Source of the DNA: an uncultured Bacteroidales bacterium | GTDB lineage: Bacteria; Bacteroidota; Bacteroidia; Bacteroidales; UBA932 | Assembly: GCA_910585445.1 (NCBI GenBank) | Contig: CAJUEK010000014.1 | Coordinates: 1-49,812 of the forward strand | DNA: 49,812 bases | Reading direction: 5' to 3' | Shown here: positions 35,124-42,918 of the stretch, piece after piece | How the letters are laid out: each line of letters begins with the position of its first letter | Position numbering within the stretch: position 1 is the first letter of the stretch | Notes under the pieces: model-generated | What the model saw: the letters and a program-made list of their open reading frames with translations, nothing else | Database searches by the model: none | What the model was told of the DNA's origin: nothing | Translations under genes and position numbers: made by a program

Positions 35124-36241
35124 AAAAGATTGTTTTTTTGTGCATGCTGCTCATGTGTGTCGCATGCCGTCCTTCGGAACCTGTCATGAAGTCTTTGGAT
35201 GCGTCTGATATTGTGCTTTGTTATGCAGGCGGTGCAGGAGGCTGCATGTTTGATATTGAGTACATGAATGATTATGTGTGGTATAAGGACCGTGACGGAA
35301 ACCCGGATTGGCTTTTTGACGGCTTTCTGCTGCTTCAGATTCGTGACATAGGTGACGGGGCATCTGAGGTCGCATTTGACCCGGGACACAAGAACAAGGA
35401 TGGTTCAATACTGCCGGCAGCAGCGCAGGCGGACTGGATGAAACTTATAGACTATTATTTTGAAGACGGCCAATGCATAGATGCCATTGATAAGGCTGTA
35501 GAGGAGGCTGCAAAGATACTCGGAGCCCCTCCGTATAAAAGGCAGGTGGTGATTTCAATTCCGAACCCCATCATTTACAAACAGCCTCTTTCCAAGAAAG
35601 GCGGCACGACTTATTGGGGAATATTGGACGGTAAAGTGACGGATTTCTCAAAAGAGGAAGACCGCATAGCGGCATGCCGTTGGTTTATAGACGAGGTGTT
35701 GGAGCGCTATGGCACCGGAAAATGGAAGCATGTGGAACTTGCCGGCTTTTACTGGATAACGGAGGAAACATTGGATGAAAGTCCTCTGCTTCCTGAAGTC
35801 TCTGCATATCTGCACTCCAAGGGATATCCGCTTACTTGGATTCCTTATTTTGAGGCTCCCGGATATGACGGATGGAAAGATAAAGGCTTTGATGCCGCAT
35901 GGTACCAGCCGAATTATTTCTTCAATGATGCAATTCCATATGGAAGGCTTGAGACTGCCTGCCGACAGGCAATGGAAAACGGAATGGCCATGGAAATAGA
36001 GTTTGATGAACGTGTGCTTTCGGAGCCGGAATGGGGTGACAGAAGTTACGGATATCGCCTTCGTGACTATATGCAGGCTTTCATTGATTCAGGTGTCTGG
36101 GAGAAATGCCCGCTTGCATATTACCAGTCCGGCAGTGCAGTGCGTGATATGAAATGCTCTTCCGATGTCGCTGACCGTGAACTTTATTATGATTTTTGTG
36201 ATTTTGTGGCCAAGAGGCCTTATAGGAACCGCGTGAAATGA
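35120..36241 (+). CDS. DUF4855 lipoprotein, third copy
   Basis: A 373-residue lipoprotein (LLMCVAC, Cys16), the closest relative of the preceding gene across its whole length. Segments: DWLFDGFLLL (63-72), GGTTYWGILDG (161-171), GFYWITEE (209-216), WIPYFEAPGYD (240-250), QPNYFFND (263-270) and MEIEFDERV (291-299). Glu215, Glu292 and Glu294 are conserved. It differs from the second copy in the loops at 77-100 and 218-225, where substrate differences might lie. Both gene borders are 4-nt ATGA overlaps. Confidence 0.82.
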   Translation: MKKIVFLCMLLMCVACRPSEPVMKSLDASDIVLCYAGGAGGCMFDIEYMNDYVWYKDRDGNPDWLFDGFLLLQIRDIGDGASEVAFDPGHKNKDGSILPAAAQADWMKLIDYYFEDGQCIDAIDKAVEEAAKILGAPPYKRQVVISIPNPIIYKQPLSKKGGTTYWGILDGKVTDFSKEEDRIAACRWFIDEVLERYGTGKWKHVELAGFYWITEETLDESPLLPEVSAYLHSKGYPLTWIPYFEAPGYDGWKDKGFDAAWYQPNYFFNDAIPYGRLETACRQAMENGMAMEIEFDERVLSEPEWGDRSYGYRLRDYMQAFIDSGVWEKCPLAYYQSGSAVRDMKCSSDVADRELYYDFCDFVAKRPYRNRVK

Positions 36242-37461
36242 AAACTTACATCATGAGAAAACTCCTTTCGGCCGGTTTGTCTCTGCTCTGCTGTTACGGT
36301 GCATTATCTCAGGAAATTTCCCGAGATAATGCCTTGCACAGCAGGATAGAAGCCAACACTGCCAATGCTGTCAATGCCAATTGGCCATTCAGATTCGGAG
36401 GTCCGTTCTATAGCCATATTTTCATAGACAAGATATATGCGGACAGTGATGTCATAATCCCTTGCCAGTCTGTTTTTGATGTCCAGATTGCTGCACGTCT
36501 CGGCTTTAAGGTAATCGAGGCCAATGTGCACGAAACAGCCACTCCCGGAAAATATATCGTGATGCATGGTGTCAGAGGCCGGCTCGGAGATCAGGTTACG
36601 CGTCTGGACGGCAGTTCTGCCGCTGATGTTGTGATTCGTGAAACCCCGTTTGATGAGCTTATGACGCAGTTCGTATATCGCTCGAAATACGCAAAGTATC
36701 GTACCCGCATAACTTCTCTTGAAGAATTTCTTGTAGAATGCCGTCGTAACAATATTGCTCCTATGGTATCGCATATAGATAAGGCGCAGGTCGAATTTGT
36801 CAGGTCAATAATGGGTAATAACTTCATTTTGTATTGGGGAGGACGGGACGAGTTTGACGGTCCTATACTTGAGTATTGGGACTACAGGACAAAAGAGCAG
36901 ATTCTTGGACGCTGCCGGTATATGGGGCCTCCGTATATGTACTGCATGGGTAATACGCGGGCCTTTACTGATGAGCAGCTTGAGGATATATGCCGTGAAG
37001 TCCATAAGCTCGGATGCCATATCGGATTTGCGGGATGTTATGAGAATCCCGCCCAGTCAGAGAAACTGCTTGGACTCGGCTTCGATTTCTCTGCTTCCGG
37101 CTGGGACATAAACGAGATAGAGAGCGGCAACCTTTGCAACCTTACTGCTGATCTTGTATTCGCGGACTTCAAGACAAACGGAAAAGTTGAGGATTGTGTG
37201 CTGATTCTGGAACATGGGCAAACTATATCCCCAAGGGTAAGGCTCAAGTCTGAGTTTCTTTCAGGAGGAAGTTTGCACATACACTTTAAAGGACGTATTC
37301 ATGTGAAGATGGGGGACTATATAGACCATGACTACGAGTCTGACGGAAGCCGTTCCACATGGATAAGCACGTATTTTATGGAGCAGGCCACTGTGTTTGA
37401 AATCACTGCGGTGGGGCATGCCGAGGTAATGAGCATGACATACAGGGCCTCCAAAATGTAA
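36238..37461 (+). CDS. GDPD-fold protein lacking usual catalytic motifs
   Basis: A 407-residue exported protein (signal peptide to about residue 24; a second Met at 36253). The middle resembles the GDPD barrel: LGFKVIEANVHETATPGKYIVMHG parallels the E-x-D...DG...VxHD region, but the metal ligands read Glu94-x-Asn96 and the HD pair reads His110-Gly111, and the HRG motif is not visible. Later parts (ACYENP-like and ADLVFADFKTNG) still look barrel-like, and about 80 residues of beta-rich sequence close the protein. Either an inactive binding relative or an enzyme with another chemistry. Last gene of the operon. Confidence 0.65.
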   Translation: MKTYIMRKLLSAGLSLLCCYGALSQEISRDNALHSRIEANTANAVNANWPFRFGGPFYSHIFIDKIYADSDVIIPCQSVFDVQIAARLGFKVIEANVHETATPGKYIVMHGVRGRLGDQVTRLDGSSAADVVIRETPFDELMTQFVYRSKYAKYRTRITSLEEFLVECRRNNIAPMVSHIDKAQVEFVRSIMGNNFILYWGGRDEFDGPILEYWDYRTKEQILGRCRYMGPPYMYCMGNTRAFTDEQLEDICREVHKLGCHIGFAGCYENPAQSEKLLGLGFDFSASGWDINEIESGNLCNLTADLVFADFKTNGKVEDCVLILEHGQTISPRVRLKSEFLSGGSLHIHFKGRIHVKMGDYIDHDYESDGSRSTWISTYFMEQATVFEITAVGHAEVMSMTYRASKM

Positions 37462-37463
37462 GT

Positions 37464-38156
37464 TCACCCATTCCGTCCGATGAGGCATTCGTCGGAGAAG
37501 CTGTAGTAGCTGCCGCCGGAGATTATCACATGGTCAATCAGCCTTATGTCGCATGTGTCGAGGGCGCGGTGCAGGTCTCTGGTCTGGCGAATGTCCTCGG
37601 TGCTCGGGAGGGCGCTTCCTGAGGGGTGGTTGTGCACAAGTATCACTGCTGCGGATTTTTTCTCCAATGCCCTTCTGACTATGGCCTTCTTGTCAATCAC
37701 TGTGGAGTCCTGACCTCCGCTGCTCATTTTTTCTTTGGAAATGAGCCTGTTGGACCTGCTGAGAAACAGTGTCCAGCACTCCTCGTGGTCGAGATTCTTC
37801 ATGTGCGGCAGCATAGTCCTGAAGACTTTCTCCGGTGTGTCCATCCTGGATGCGCTCTCCATGCCGGCTTCTTCCGCGACTCTTCTGCCAAGCTCGAAGG
37901 CGGCAGCAAGGGTTACGGCTTTTCCCGGGCCTATTCCGCTGACTTTGCACAGGTTCTCCGGGGGAAGCGCAGTCAGCTCCCCGAGCTTGTTCCCGGCCAG
38001 CATAAGGGTTTCCCTTGCTATGTCAATAACATTCTTTCCTCCGGTTCCTGTCCGCAGCAGTATGGCTATAAGCTCGGCATTGCTCAGGCAGTATGCCCCT
38101 TTGTCCAGCAGTTTTTCCCTCGGCCTCTCATCGGCGCACAAATCCTTCATTTTCAT
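37464..38156 (-). CDS. radC: RadC family JAB domain protein
   Basis: The 230-residue protein has the RadC/DUF2466 layout: an N-terminal helix-hairpin-helix-like part (RPREKLLDKGAYCLSNAELIAILLRTG and VSGIGPGKA) and a C-terminal JAB/MPN metalloprotease-like domain with HNHPSGSALPSTED. The older DNA repair annotation is not supported by later work, so the molecular role is open. Its 3' end is 2 nt from the convergent PUL operon. The Met two codons downstream is an alternative start. Confidence 0.92.
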   Translation of the reverse strand: MKMKDLCADERPREKLLDKGAYCLSNAELIAILLRTGTGGKNVIDIARETLMLAGNKLGELTALPPENLCKVSGIGPGKAVTLAAAFELGRRVAEEAGMESASRMDTPEKVFRTMLPHMKNLDHEECWTLFLSRSNRLISKEKMSSGGQDSTVIDKKAIVRRALEKKSAAVILVHNHPSGSALPSTEDIRQTRDLHRALDTCDIRLIDHVIISGGSYYSFSDECLIGRNG

Positions 38157-38180
38157 ACCTTCTCACTTTTTGAAACAAAA

Positions 38181-38220
38181 GACGTGGGCACGGACACATA
38201 AGGTTCCTGATGCCCACGTC
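38181..38220 (-). terminator. Hairpin between rpoN and radC
   Basis: GACGTGGGCA (38181-38190) and TGCCCACGTC (38211-38220) form a perfect 10-bp stem with a 20-nt loop; on the minus strand TTTTG follows. It could end the rpoN transcript. A possible -7 box at 38232-38239 would put the same hairpin at the very start of the radC leader. Confidence 0.6.
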
Positions 38221-38231
38221 CTGACTTCCGG

Positions 38232-38239
38232 CAAAAATA
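38232..38239 (-). promoter_or_regulatory. Possible -7 element of radC
   Basis: TATTTTTG on the minus strand fits TAnnTTTG, with no good -33 partner. Its predicted start site is a few nt before the 10-bp hairpin. Confidence 0.35.
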
Positions 38240-38318
38240 CGGCTGATGTCATGAGTACCGTAATTTTTGTGGTGAAAAAGGCGTGATAATTTCTTTTTCT
38301 TTATTTTATTTCTTTTTT

Positions 38319-39728
38319 TTACAATTCTTTGCGCAATCTTGCCTTCGGAATCCCGAGCTGGTCACGATACTTGGCTATCGTTCTTCTGGCAACCTTGTAT
38401 CCTTTGCCCGTCATCCTGTCAACAAGCTCATCATCGGTGAGGGGCTTGCGCTTGTCTTCGGTCTCCACACATTCAAGCAGGGCTTTCTTCAGTTCTCTTG
38501 TGGAAACTTCCTCTCCGTCCTGATTCTCAAGACCTTCCGAGAAGAAATACTTGAGGGAGTAAATGCCGAAATGAGTCTCGATGTATTTGCTGTTGACCAC
38601 TCTTGATATTGTGGAGATGTCAAAGCCTGTCTTTTCCGCGATGTCCTTGAGAACCATCGGCTTGAGGTGGGTTTCGTCACCGTCTATGAAGTAGTCGTGC
38701 TGGTAATCCACAATAGCCTGCATCGTGTTGGAAAGGGTATTGTGGCGCTGTTTCACAGCCTCGACGAACCATTTTGCTGAATCAAGCTTCTTTTTCACGA
38801 AAGCGGCAGCTTCTTTTTTCTCCCTTTCGGAAGAGTTGGCAGCCTCGAGCAGTATGTCTGCATATTTCCTGTTCACCCTCAGCTCAGGAATGGAGAAACG
38901 CGGCATAGAAAGCTTCAGCTCTCCCTCTTTATACTCAAGCAGGAAGTCAGGGACAATCTGCTGTGCCTGATCCGTATATGAGTCGTCAATCTGTCCTCCC
39001 GGGGCAGGGTTCAGCTTGAGAATCTTTGCCATTGCGGCCTTAAGCTCCTCCTCGCTCAGCCCCATGCGGGTCATTATCTTATGGAAATGCTTGTTGGTGA
39101 ACTCGTTGAAATAGTTGGTAAGAATCCTGATGGCGTTGTCCACCTCAGGTGTCCTTTTGCAGTGCTTGATTTGCAGGAGAAGACATTCCCGCAGGTCTCT
39201 CGCACCTACTCCTGCCGGCTCGAAATCCTGGATTATCTTAAGCATGTCAAGCACTTCCTGCTCGTCAGTCTCGATATTTGCCCTGAATGAAAGGTCATCG
39301 ACGATTCCGTCAATGCTCCTGCGAAGGTAGCCGTCATCATCGAGGCTTCCGATGAGGAATGATGCCACGGCGAACTGGCGGTCACTCAGATTGCGGTAGC
39401 CGAGCTGCTCCTGCAAACTTTGGGTAAAGCTTTCCTTTACAGAGAAAGTGTTGTACTGAGGTCTCTCATCCTTTGAATAATTGTCGGACCTGAGCCTGTA
39501 GCTCGGTATCGCGTCATCTTCCTTATATTCAGACAAAGAGACTTCTCTTGGAGCCTCGTCTTCCTCCTTCTCTTTAGGCTGGTCCTCATCCAGTACAGGG
39601 TTTTCCTCCATTTCCTTGCGTATCCTCTGCTCAAGTTCCTGTATAGGGAGCTCTATCAGCTTGATTGTCTGAATCTGCAGCGGGGAAAGTTTCTGGGTCT
39701 GCTTGAGTTCTAATCCTTGCTTCAACAT
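38319..39728 (-). CDS. rpoN: RNA polymerase sigma-54 factor
   Basis: Alternative sigma factor that needs an AAA+ activator to open promoters. The 469-residue protein has the N-terminal activator-interacting region (LELKQTQKLSPLQIQTIKLI), an acidic linker, the core-binding domain with FEPAGVGARDLRECLLLQIK, and the C-terminal DNA-binding part with the RpoN box ARRTIAKYRDQLGIP. Length is normal. No sigma-54 activator is in the window. Confidence 0.97.
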   Translation of the reverse strand: MLKQGLELKQTQKLSPLQIQTIKLIELPIQELEQRIRKEMEENPVLDEDQPKEKEEDEAPREVSLSEYKEDDAIPSYRLRSDNYSKDERPQYNTFSVKESFTQSLQEQLGYRNLSDRQFAVASFLIGSLDDDGYLRRSIDGIVDDLSFRANIETDEQEVLDMLKIIQDFEPAGVGARDLRECLLLQIKHCKRTPEVDNAIRILTNYFNEFTNKHFHKIMTRMGLSEEELKAAMAKILKLNPAPGGQIDDSYTDQAQQIVPDFLLEYKEGELKLSMPRFSIPELRVNRKYADILLEAANSSEREKKEAAAFVKKKLDSAKWFVEAVKQRHNTLSNTMQAIVDYQHDYFIDGDETHLKPMVLKDIAEKTGFDISTISRVVNSKYIETHFGIYSLKYFFSEGLENQDGEEVSTRELKKALLECVETEDKRKPLTDDELVDRMTGKGYKVARRTIAKYRDQLGIPKARLRKEL

Positions 39729-39759
39729 AATGTTAATACTGTATTTATTATACTGGCAA

Positions 39760-40362
39760 TTAATTTGATTTCGGTATAAGAATCCTTACCGTGTCCGTCA
39801 CGAATGCATTGTTCTTGTCCACGGCCGGGTAGCATATCGGTTCCTTGACCACAAATGCCCCAGGGAATGACGGCTTTATCCTGGCAAGCAGGGCCATCGC
39901 CTCGGACTTTGTGCGGCAGTCTCCGACCGTTACCTTGAAATATGGATTTGAATATGTCCTGTAGGCCGCTATGTCATTGAACATGCTGCGGAAATTCCTA
40001 AGTGTCTGCTCGGACTCGGCACGTGCGGTCTGCCTGTTGTCAAAGAATATCCTCACACGGTATCCGTTTATGCTTCTAGAGGAGTTGGACGCTATATGTG
40101 CCCTCATTGAGGCTGTGATTGCCGGTGACTGGCTGATTCCTACTCCGGCCTTGTCTCCCGCTGCGCGTGATGGCATAGCGTCGAATACATCAATGCCGAT
40201 AAGAGTGGAGTCCACTGCACAGGCCGGGCGGAATATAACAGAATCCGCATACTCGTAGCCGGCAGTCTCGCCGATTTCCTGGGCATACAAAGAAGAAGCC
40301 GCCGAAAAGGCGGACAGGACAGCGGCGAGCGCGTATAAAGAAAAAGTCTTTCTCATTTTCAT
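39760..40362 (-). CDS. SPOR-like exported protein
   Basis: A 200-residue exported protein with a signal peptide (cut near SLYAQ, residue 27). The C-terminal 90 residues (INGYRVRIFFDNRQTARAES, then YFKVTVGDCRTKSEAMALLA) look like a SPOR domain, the fold that binds denuded peptidoglycan at division sites. It sits 5 nt after the LEA14-like lipoprotein gene and 31 nt before rpoN. The precise role is unknown. Confidence 0.72.
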   Translation of the reverse strand: MKMRKTFSLYALAAVLSAFSAASSLYAQEIGETAGYEYADSVIFRPACAVDSTLIGIDVFDAMPSRAAGDKAGVGISQSPAITASMRAHIASNSSRSINGYRVRIFFDNRQTARAESEQTLRNFRSMFNDIAAYRTYSNPYFKVTVGDCRTKSEAMALLARIKPSFPGAFVVKEPICYPAVDKNNAFVTDTVRILIPKSN

Positions 40363-40367
40363 ATGTT

Positions 40368-40832
40368 CTATAAAAGTTCCCTCACAGGTATGTCTTTAAA
40401 TCTTAACGTTTTGGATACTCCGCCCTTGAGCGTCGCCCTTACCGAGATGTCAACCGTGCATCCGAGCATGGTCTCCTTGTCCATGAGCGCTGTCAGTTCC
40501 CTGATTCCGGCATCTTTTTCTATGCTTATCGCGGCTTTGAGATGGTAAATCTCAGCAGATTTCGAGACCAGGGTGAACGGATCCATGGCGAGCCTACCAA
40601 GAACCTTGCCAGAATATTTCAGAGAGCCGTTTATTTCCGAAAGTCCTATCTGCATCGCAGGGTTGTCAATCCCTACGGCAAGGAATACGTCAATTCCCCT
40701 GAACCCTCTCATGCTTACGGATTCAATGTCAACTGAAGTCACATTTATCTGCCTGACCTTGTTGCATCCGGAAAGACAGAGTGCAAGTGCCGCAAGGATT
40801 ACGGCAGCATATTTTCTTATTATATTGTTCAC
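40368..40832 (-). CDS. LEA14/WHy-like lipoprotein
   Basis: A 154-residue lipoprotein (LSGCNKV, Cys23). The body has the two-strand pattern of the WHy/LEA type 2 domain, for example GIDVFLAVGIDNPAMQIGLSEINGSLKYSGKVLG, where the N-P pair is characteristic. Such proteins are found across Bacteroidetes without defined function. Probably first in a minus-strand unit with the SPOR-like protein and rpoN. Confidence 0.7.
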   Translation of the reverse strand: MNNIIRKYAAVILAALALCLSGCNKVRQINVTSVDIESVSMRGFRGIDVFLAVGIDNPAMQIGLSEINGSLKYSGKVLGRLAMDPFTLVSKSAEIYHLKAAISIEKDAGIRELTALMDKETMLGCTVDISVRATLKGGVSKTLRFKDIPVRELL

Positions 40833-40854
40833 GGTGTCAGTATTTACATCTTCG

Positions 40855-40862
40855 CAAAGGTA
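40855..40862 (-). promoter_or_regulatory. -7 element of LEA14-like/SPOR/rpoN unit
   Basis: TACCTTTG on the minus strand, exact -7 match; the -33 element is weak. It gives a leader of roughly 17 nt. Confidence 0.55.
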
Positions 40863-40998
40863 TGAATATTCGTTTAAAAATCCTATCGGGGAAATTGCGC
40901 TGCGCCTTCGGCGTTCCGTTCAGTCTGCCGGTTCCGTTCCTGTGTCGCCGGACGGACAACTTTGGTGATTTGATGATATCGGTTTCGTTTCTTTGTTG

Positions 40999-41006
40999 TA
41001 TCTTTG
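40999..41006 (+). promoter_or_regulatory. -7 element of upp
   Basis: TATCTTTG, exact -7 match, 26 nt before the upp start. No convincing -33 TTTG at the right distance. Confidence 0.6.
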
Positions 41007-41032
41007 CACTTCGGTAACAAACAGATCATCCA

Positions 41033-41686
41033 ATGAAAGTCATCAACCTCGGAGAGAAAAATTCAATTCTCAACAAATTCGTCGCGCAGATGCGTGACAG
41101 GGAAATCCAGAAGGACAGCATGCGTTTCAGAAGAAACCTGGAAAGGCTCGGCGAAATATTCGCCTATGAGATAAGCATGACGCTGGAGCATTCTGAAAAG
41201 TCTTTTGTCACTCCTTTGGGAATAGCGAACATCCCCACCTACGATGACAATATCGTGGTAGCCACCATTCTGCGTGCCGGACTTCCGTTGCACCGCGGCA
41301 TACTCAATTATTTCGATGATGCCCAGAACGCCTTTGTGGCGGCTTACCGCAAATACGACAAGGGAGAGGATTTTCATATCAATATAGAATATGCGAGCAC
41401 TCCTGACCTTGGCGGCAAGACCCTTATCCTTGCCGACACAATGCTTGCTACCGGAGCTTCTCTTGAGATTGCCTATAAGAAACTGTGTGAGGAAGGGGAG
41501 CCGCGCCATACGCATCTGGTCTGCCCGATTTCAAGCGCATATGCCGTTGAATATCTCCAGAAGAACCTTCCTGGTGACAAGGTTACGCTTTGGGTGGCTG
41601 CAATTGATGAAGAACTCACAAGCCATTCCTATATTGTACCGGGGCTGGGTGATGCCGGCGACCTCGCATACGGAGAAAAGAAATAA
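41033..41686 (+). CDS. upp: Uracil phosphoribosyltransferase
   Basis: Pyrimidine salvage enzyme making UMP from uracil and PRPP. The 217-residue protein has the PRPP-binding loop in the form LGGKTLILADTMLATGAS, an ILRAGLPLHRGIL segment, and the C-terminal uracil-binding VPGLGDAGDLAYG. Length matches the family. Single-gene unit with its own promoter and a hairpin directly after the stop. Confidence 0.96.
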   Translation: MKVINLGEKNSILNKFVAQMRDREIQKDSMRFRRNLERLGEIFAYEISMTLEHSEKSFVTPLGIANIPTYDDNIVVATILRAGLPLHRGILNYFDDAQNAFVAAYRKYDKGEDFHINIEYASTPDLGGKTLILADTMLATGASLEIAYKKLCEEGEPRHTHLVCPISSAYAVEYLQKNLPGDKVTLWVAAIDEELTSHSYIVPGLGDAGDLAYGEKK

Positions 41687-41687
41687 A

Positions 41688-41727
41688 AAGAATCCCCGGA
41701 AGTCCAAGATTGCTTCCGGGGATTCTT
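41688..41727. terminator. Bidirectional terminator, upp/ppa
   Basis: Perfect 15-bp stem (41688-41702 with 41713-41727) and a 10-nt loop between two convergent genes. The T-tract is better on the minus strand (reading from ppa) than on the plus strand. Confidence 0.9.
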
Positions 41728-41745
41728 GTATGGTGTCACAGGCAC

Positions 41746-42375
41746 TCAGTCCTGTCTTGCCGCAATATAGTCTTCGTAGTCTGCCATTGACCGCAATATC
41801 ACATCCTTGGCGACATCCACGTTGTAGATGCTGATGAACTGCATCCTGCTCGTGTGCTCTCCCGGGATGTCCTTATAGGTGCTGAAATAATGTATCAGAC
41901 GCCTTACTATGTCGGCAGGCACCTGCTCGATGTCAGTCATGGCCCCATATACCGCGTCATTCTGCAGCACGGCGATAATCTTGTCGTCTGCCTGATTGTG
42001 GTCAAGAAGCCTCAGGCCTCCTATCGGGCGTGCCTTCACAATGACGTCCCCGTGAGTTACGTCCTTTTCCGTAAGAACGCAGATGTCCAGCGGGTCCCCG
42101 TCACCGGCCACATCGAACCGGACGAGCGCCTTGTTGGTCAGCTCTGCCATCTTCGGACCGCAATAGGTCTTGGGGATGAATCCGTAAAGCGACGGTACTA
42201 TATTGGAGAATTTCTGCGGACGGTCAAGGGAAAGGTATCCTGATTCCTTGTCCACCTCATATTTCACGGTATCTGTCGGAACAATCTCTATGAAGGCCCT
42301 GACTTCTTCGGGCACGCTGTCTCCAGGGCTTATTCCGTGCCATGGATGGGCTTTATGGGCTTTAGTATAATCCAT
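41746..42375 (-). CDS. ppa: Inorganic pyrophosphatase (family I)
   Basis: Soluble enzyme hydrolysing pyrophosphate to phosphate. In 209 residues the active-site strand GDGDPLDICVLTE supplies the metal-binding Asp residues, with YGFIPKTYCG upstream and ARPIGGLRLLD and DDKIIAV downstream. Slightly longer than the 175-residue bacterial type. Possible -7 box TAATTTTG on the minus strand at 42400-42393. Confidence 0.94.
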   Translation of the reverse strand: MDYTKAHKAHPWHGISPGDSVPEEVRAFIEIVPTDTVKYEVDKESGYLSLDRPQKFSNIVPSLYGFIPKTYCGPKMAELTNKALVRFDVAGDGDPLDICVLTEKDVTHGDVIVKARPIGGLRLLDHNQADDKIIAVLQNDAVYGAMTDIEQVPADIVRRLIHYFSTYKDIPGEHTSRMQFISIYNVDVAKDVILRSMADYEDYIAARQD

Positions 42376-42397
42376 TTCTTCAAATTTGCCCGCAAAA

Positions 42398-42904
42398 TTA
42401 ATCTTTCTTTTTCATTTCAGCGAGTTTTTCTCCCACTATTCTCGCGGAAATTCCCACAAGTTCCTCGCACGGACGCTTTTTATAGTATTCTGCGGTCCTG
42501 TCTGACGGCTCGGGTGATTCCTTGCATGCCTGGGCACCGCTTCCCATGGGTACGAGACCCAGCAGCTCGCGGCATACGATTGACCCGTTCATTTCCCTGA
42601 ACTTTCCGGCCATTTCCTGCACAAGGGCGTAGTTCGCTGTCCGTGCCGCCTTTATTGACGGGTCGTCTGCTGGTGACATCATGCCTGCAAGAATCGTCAT
42701 CCCGCTCACCGTGCCGCATACTTCCCTCATCCTGCCCATGCCTCCTCCGAAACCGGACGAAATGACTGCAGCGACATGGTCATCAACTCCTAAAATGTCG
42801 TTATAAGCCAATACCACTGACTGGCAGCAGTTGTAGCCGCCTTCCTTGAAAAGCCTTCTGGCCTTTGCCACTCTTTCCTCTATGTCAAAATCCTTGAGCA
42901 TCAT
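42398..42904 (-). CDS. C_GCAxxG_C_C family protein
   Basis: A 168-residue protein of the family named for its spaced Cys motif. The visible Cys residues are NCCQSV (26-27), REVCGTVSG (Cys63), IVCRELLG and a pair of Cys toward the end; the spacing would allow a metal or redox site. Family members are annotated as putative redox proteins, with no proven role. It lies 14 nt after the RelA/SpoT gene on the same strand, so they may be co-transcribed. Confidence 0.8.
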   Translation of the reverse strand: MMLKDFDIEERVAKARRLFKEGGYNCCQSVVLAYNDILGVDDHVAAVISSGFGGGMGRMREVCGTVSGMTILAGMMSPADDPSIKAARTANYALVQEMAGKFREMNGSIVCRELLGLVPMGSGAQACKESPEPSDRTAEYYKKRPCEELVGISARIVGEKLAEMKKKD

Positions 42905-42918
42905 ATAGTGTCTTTGAA

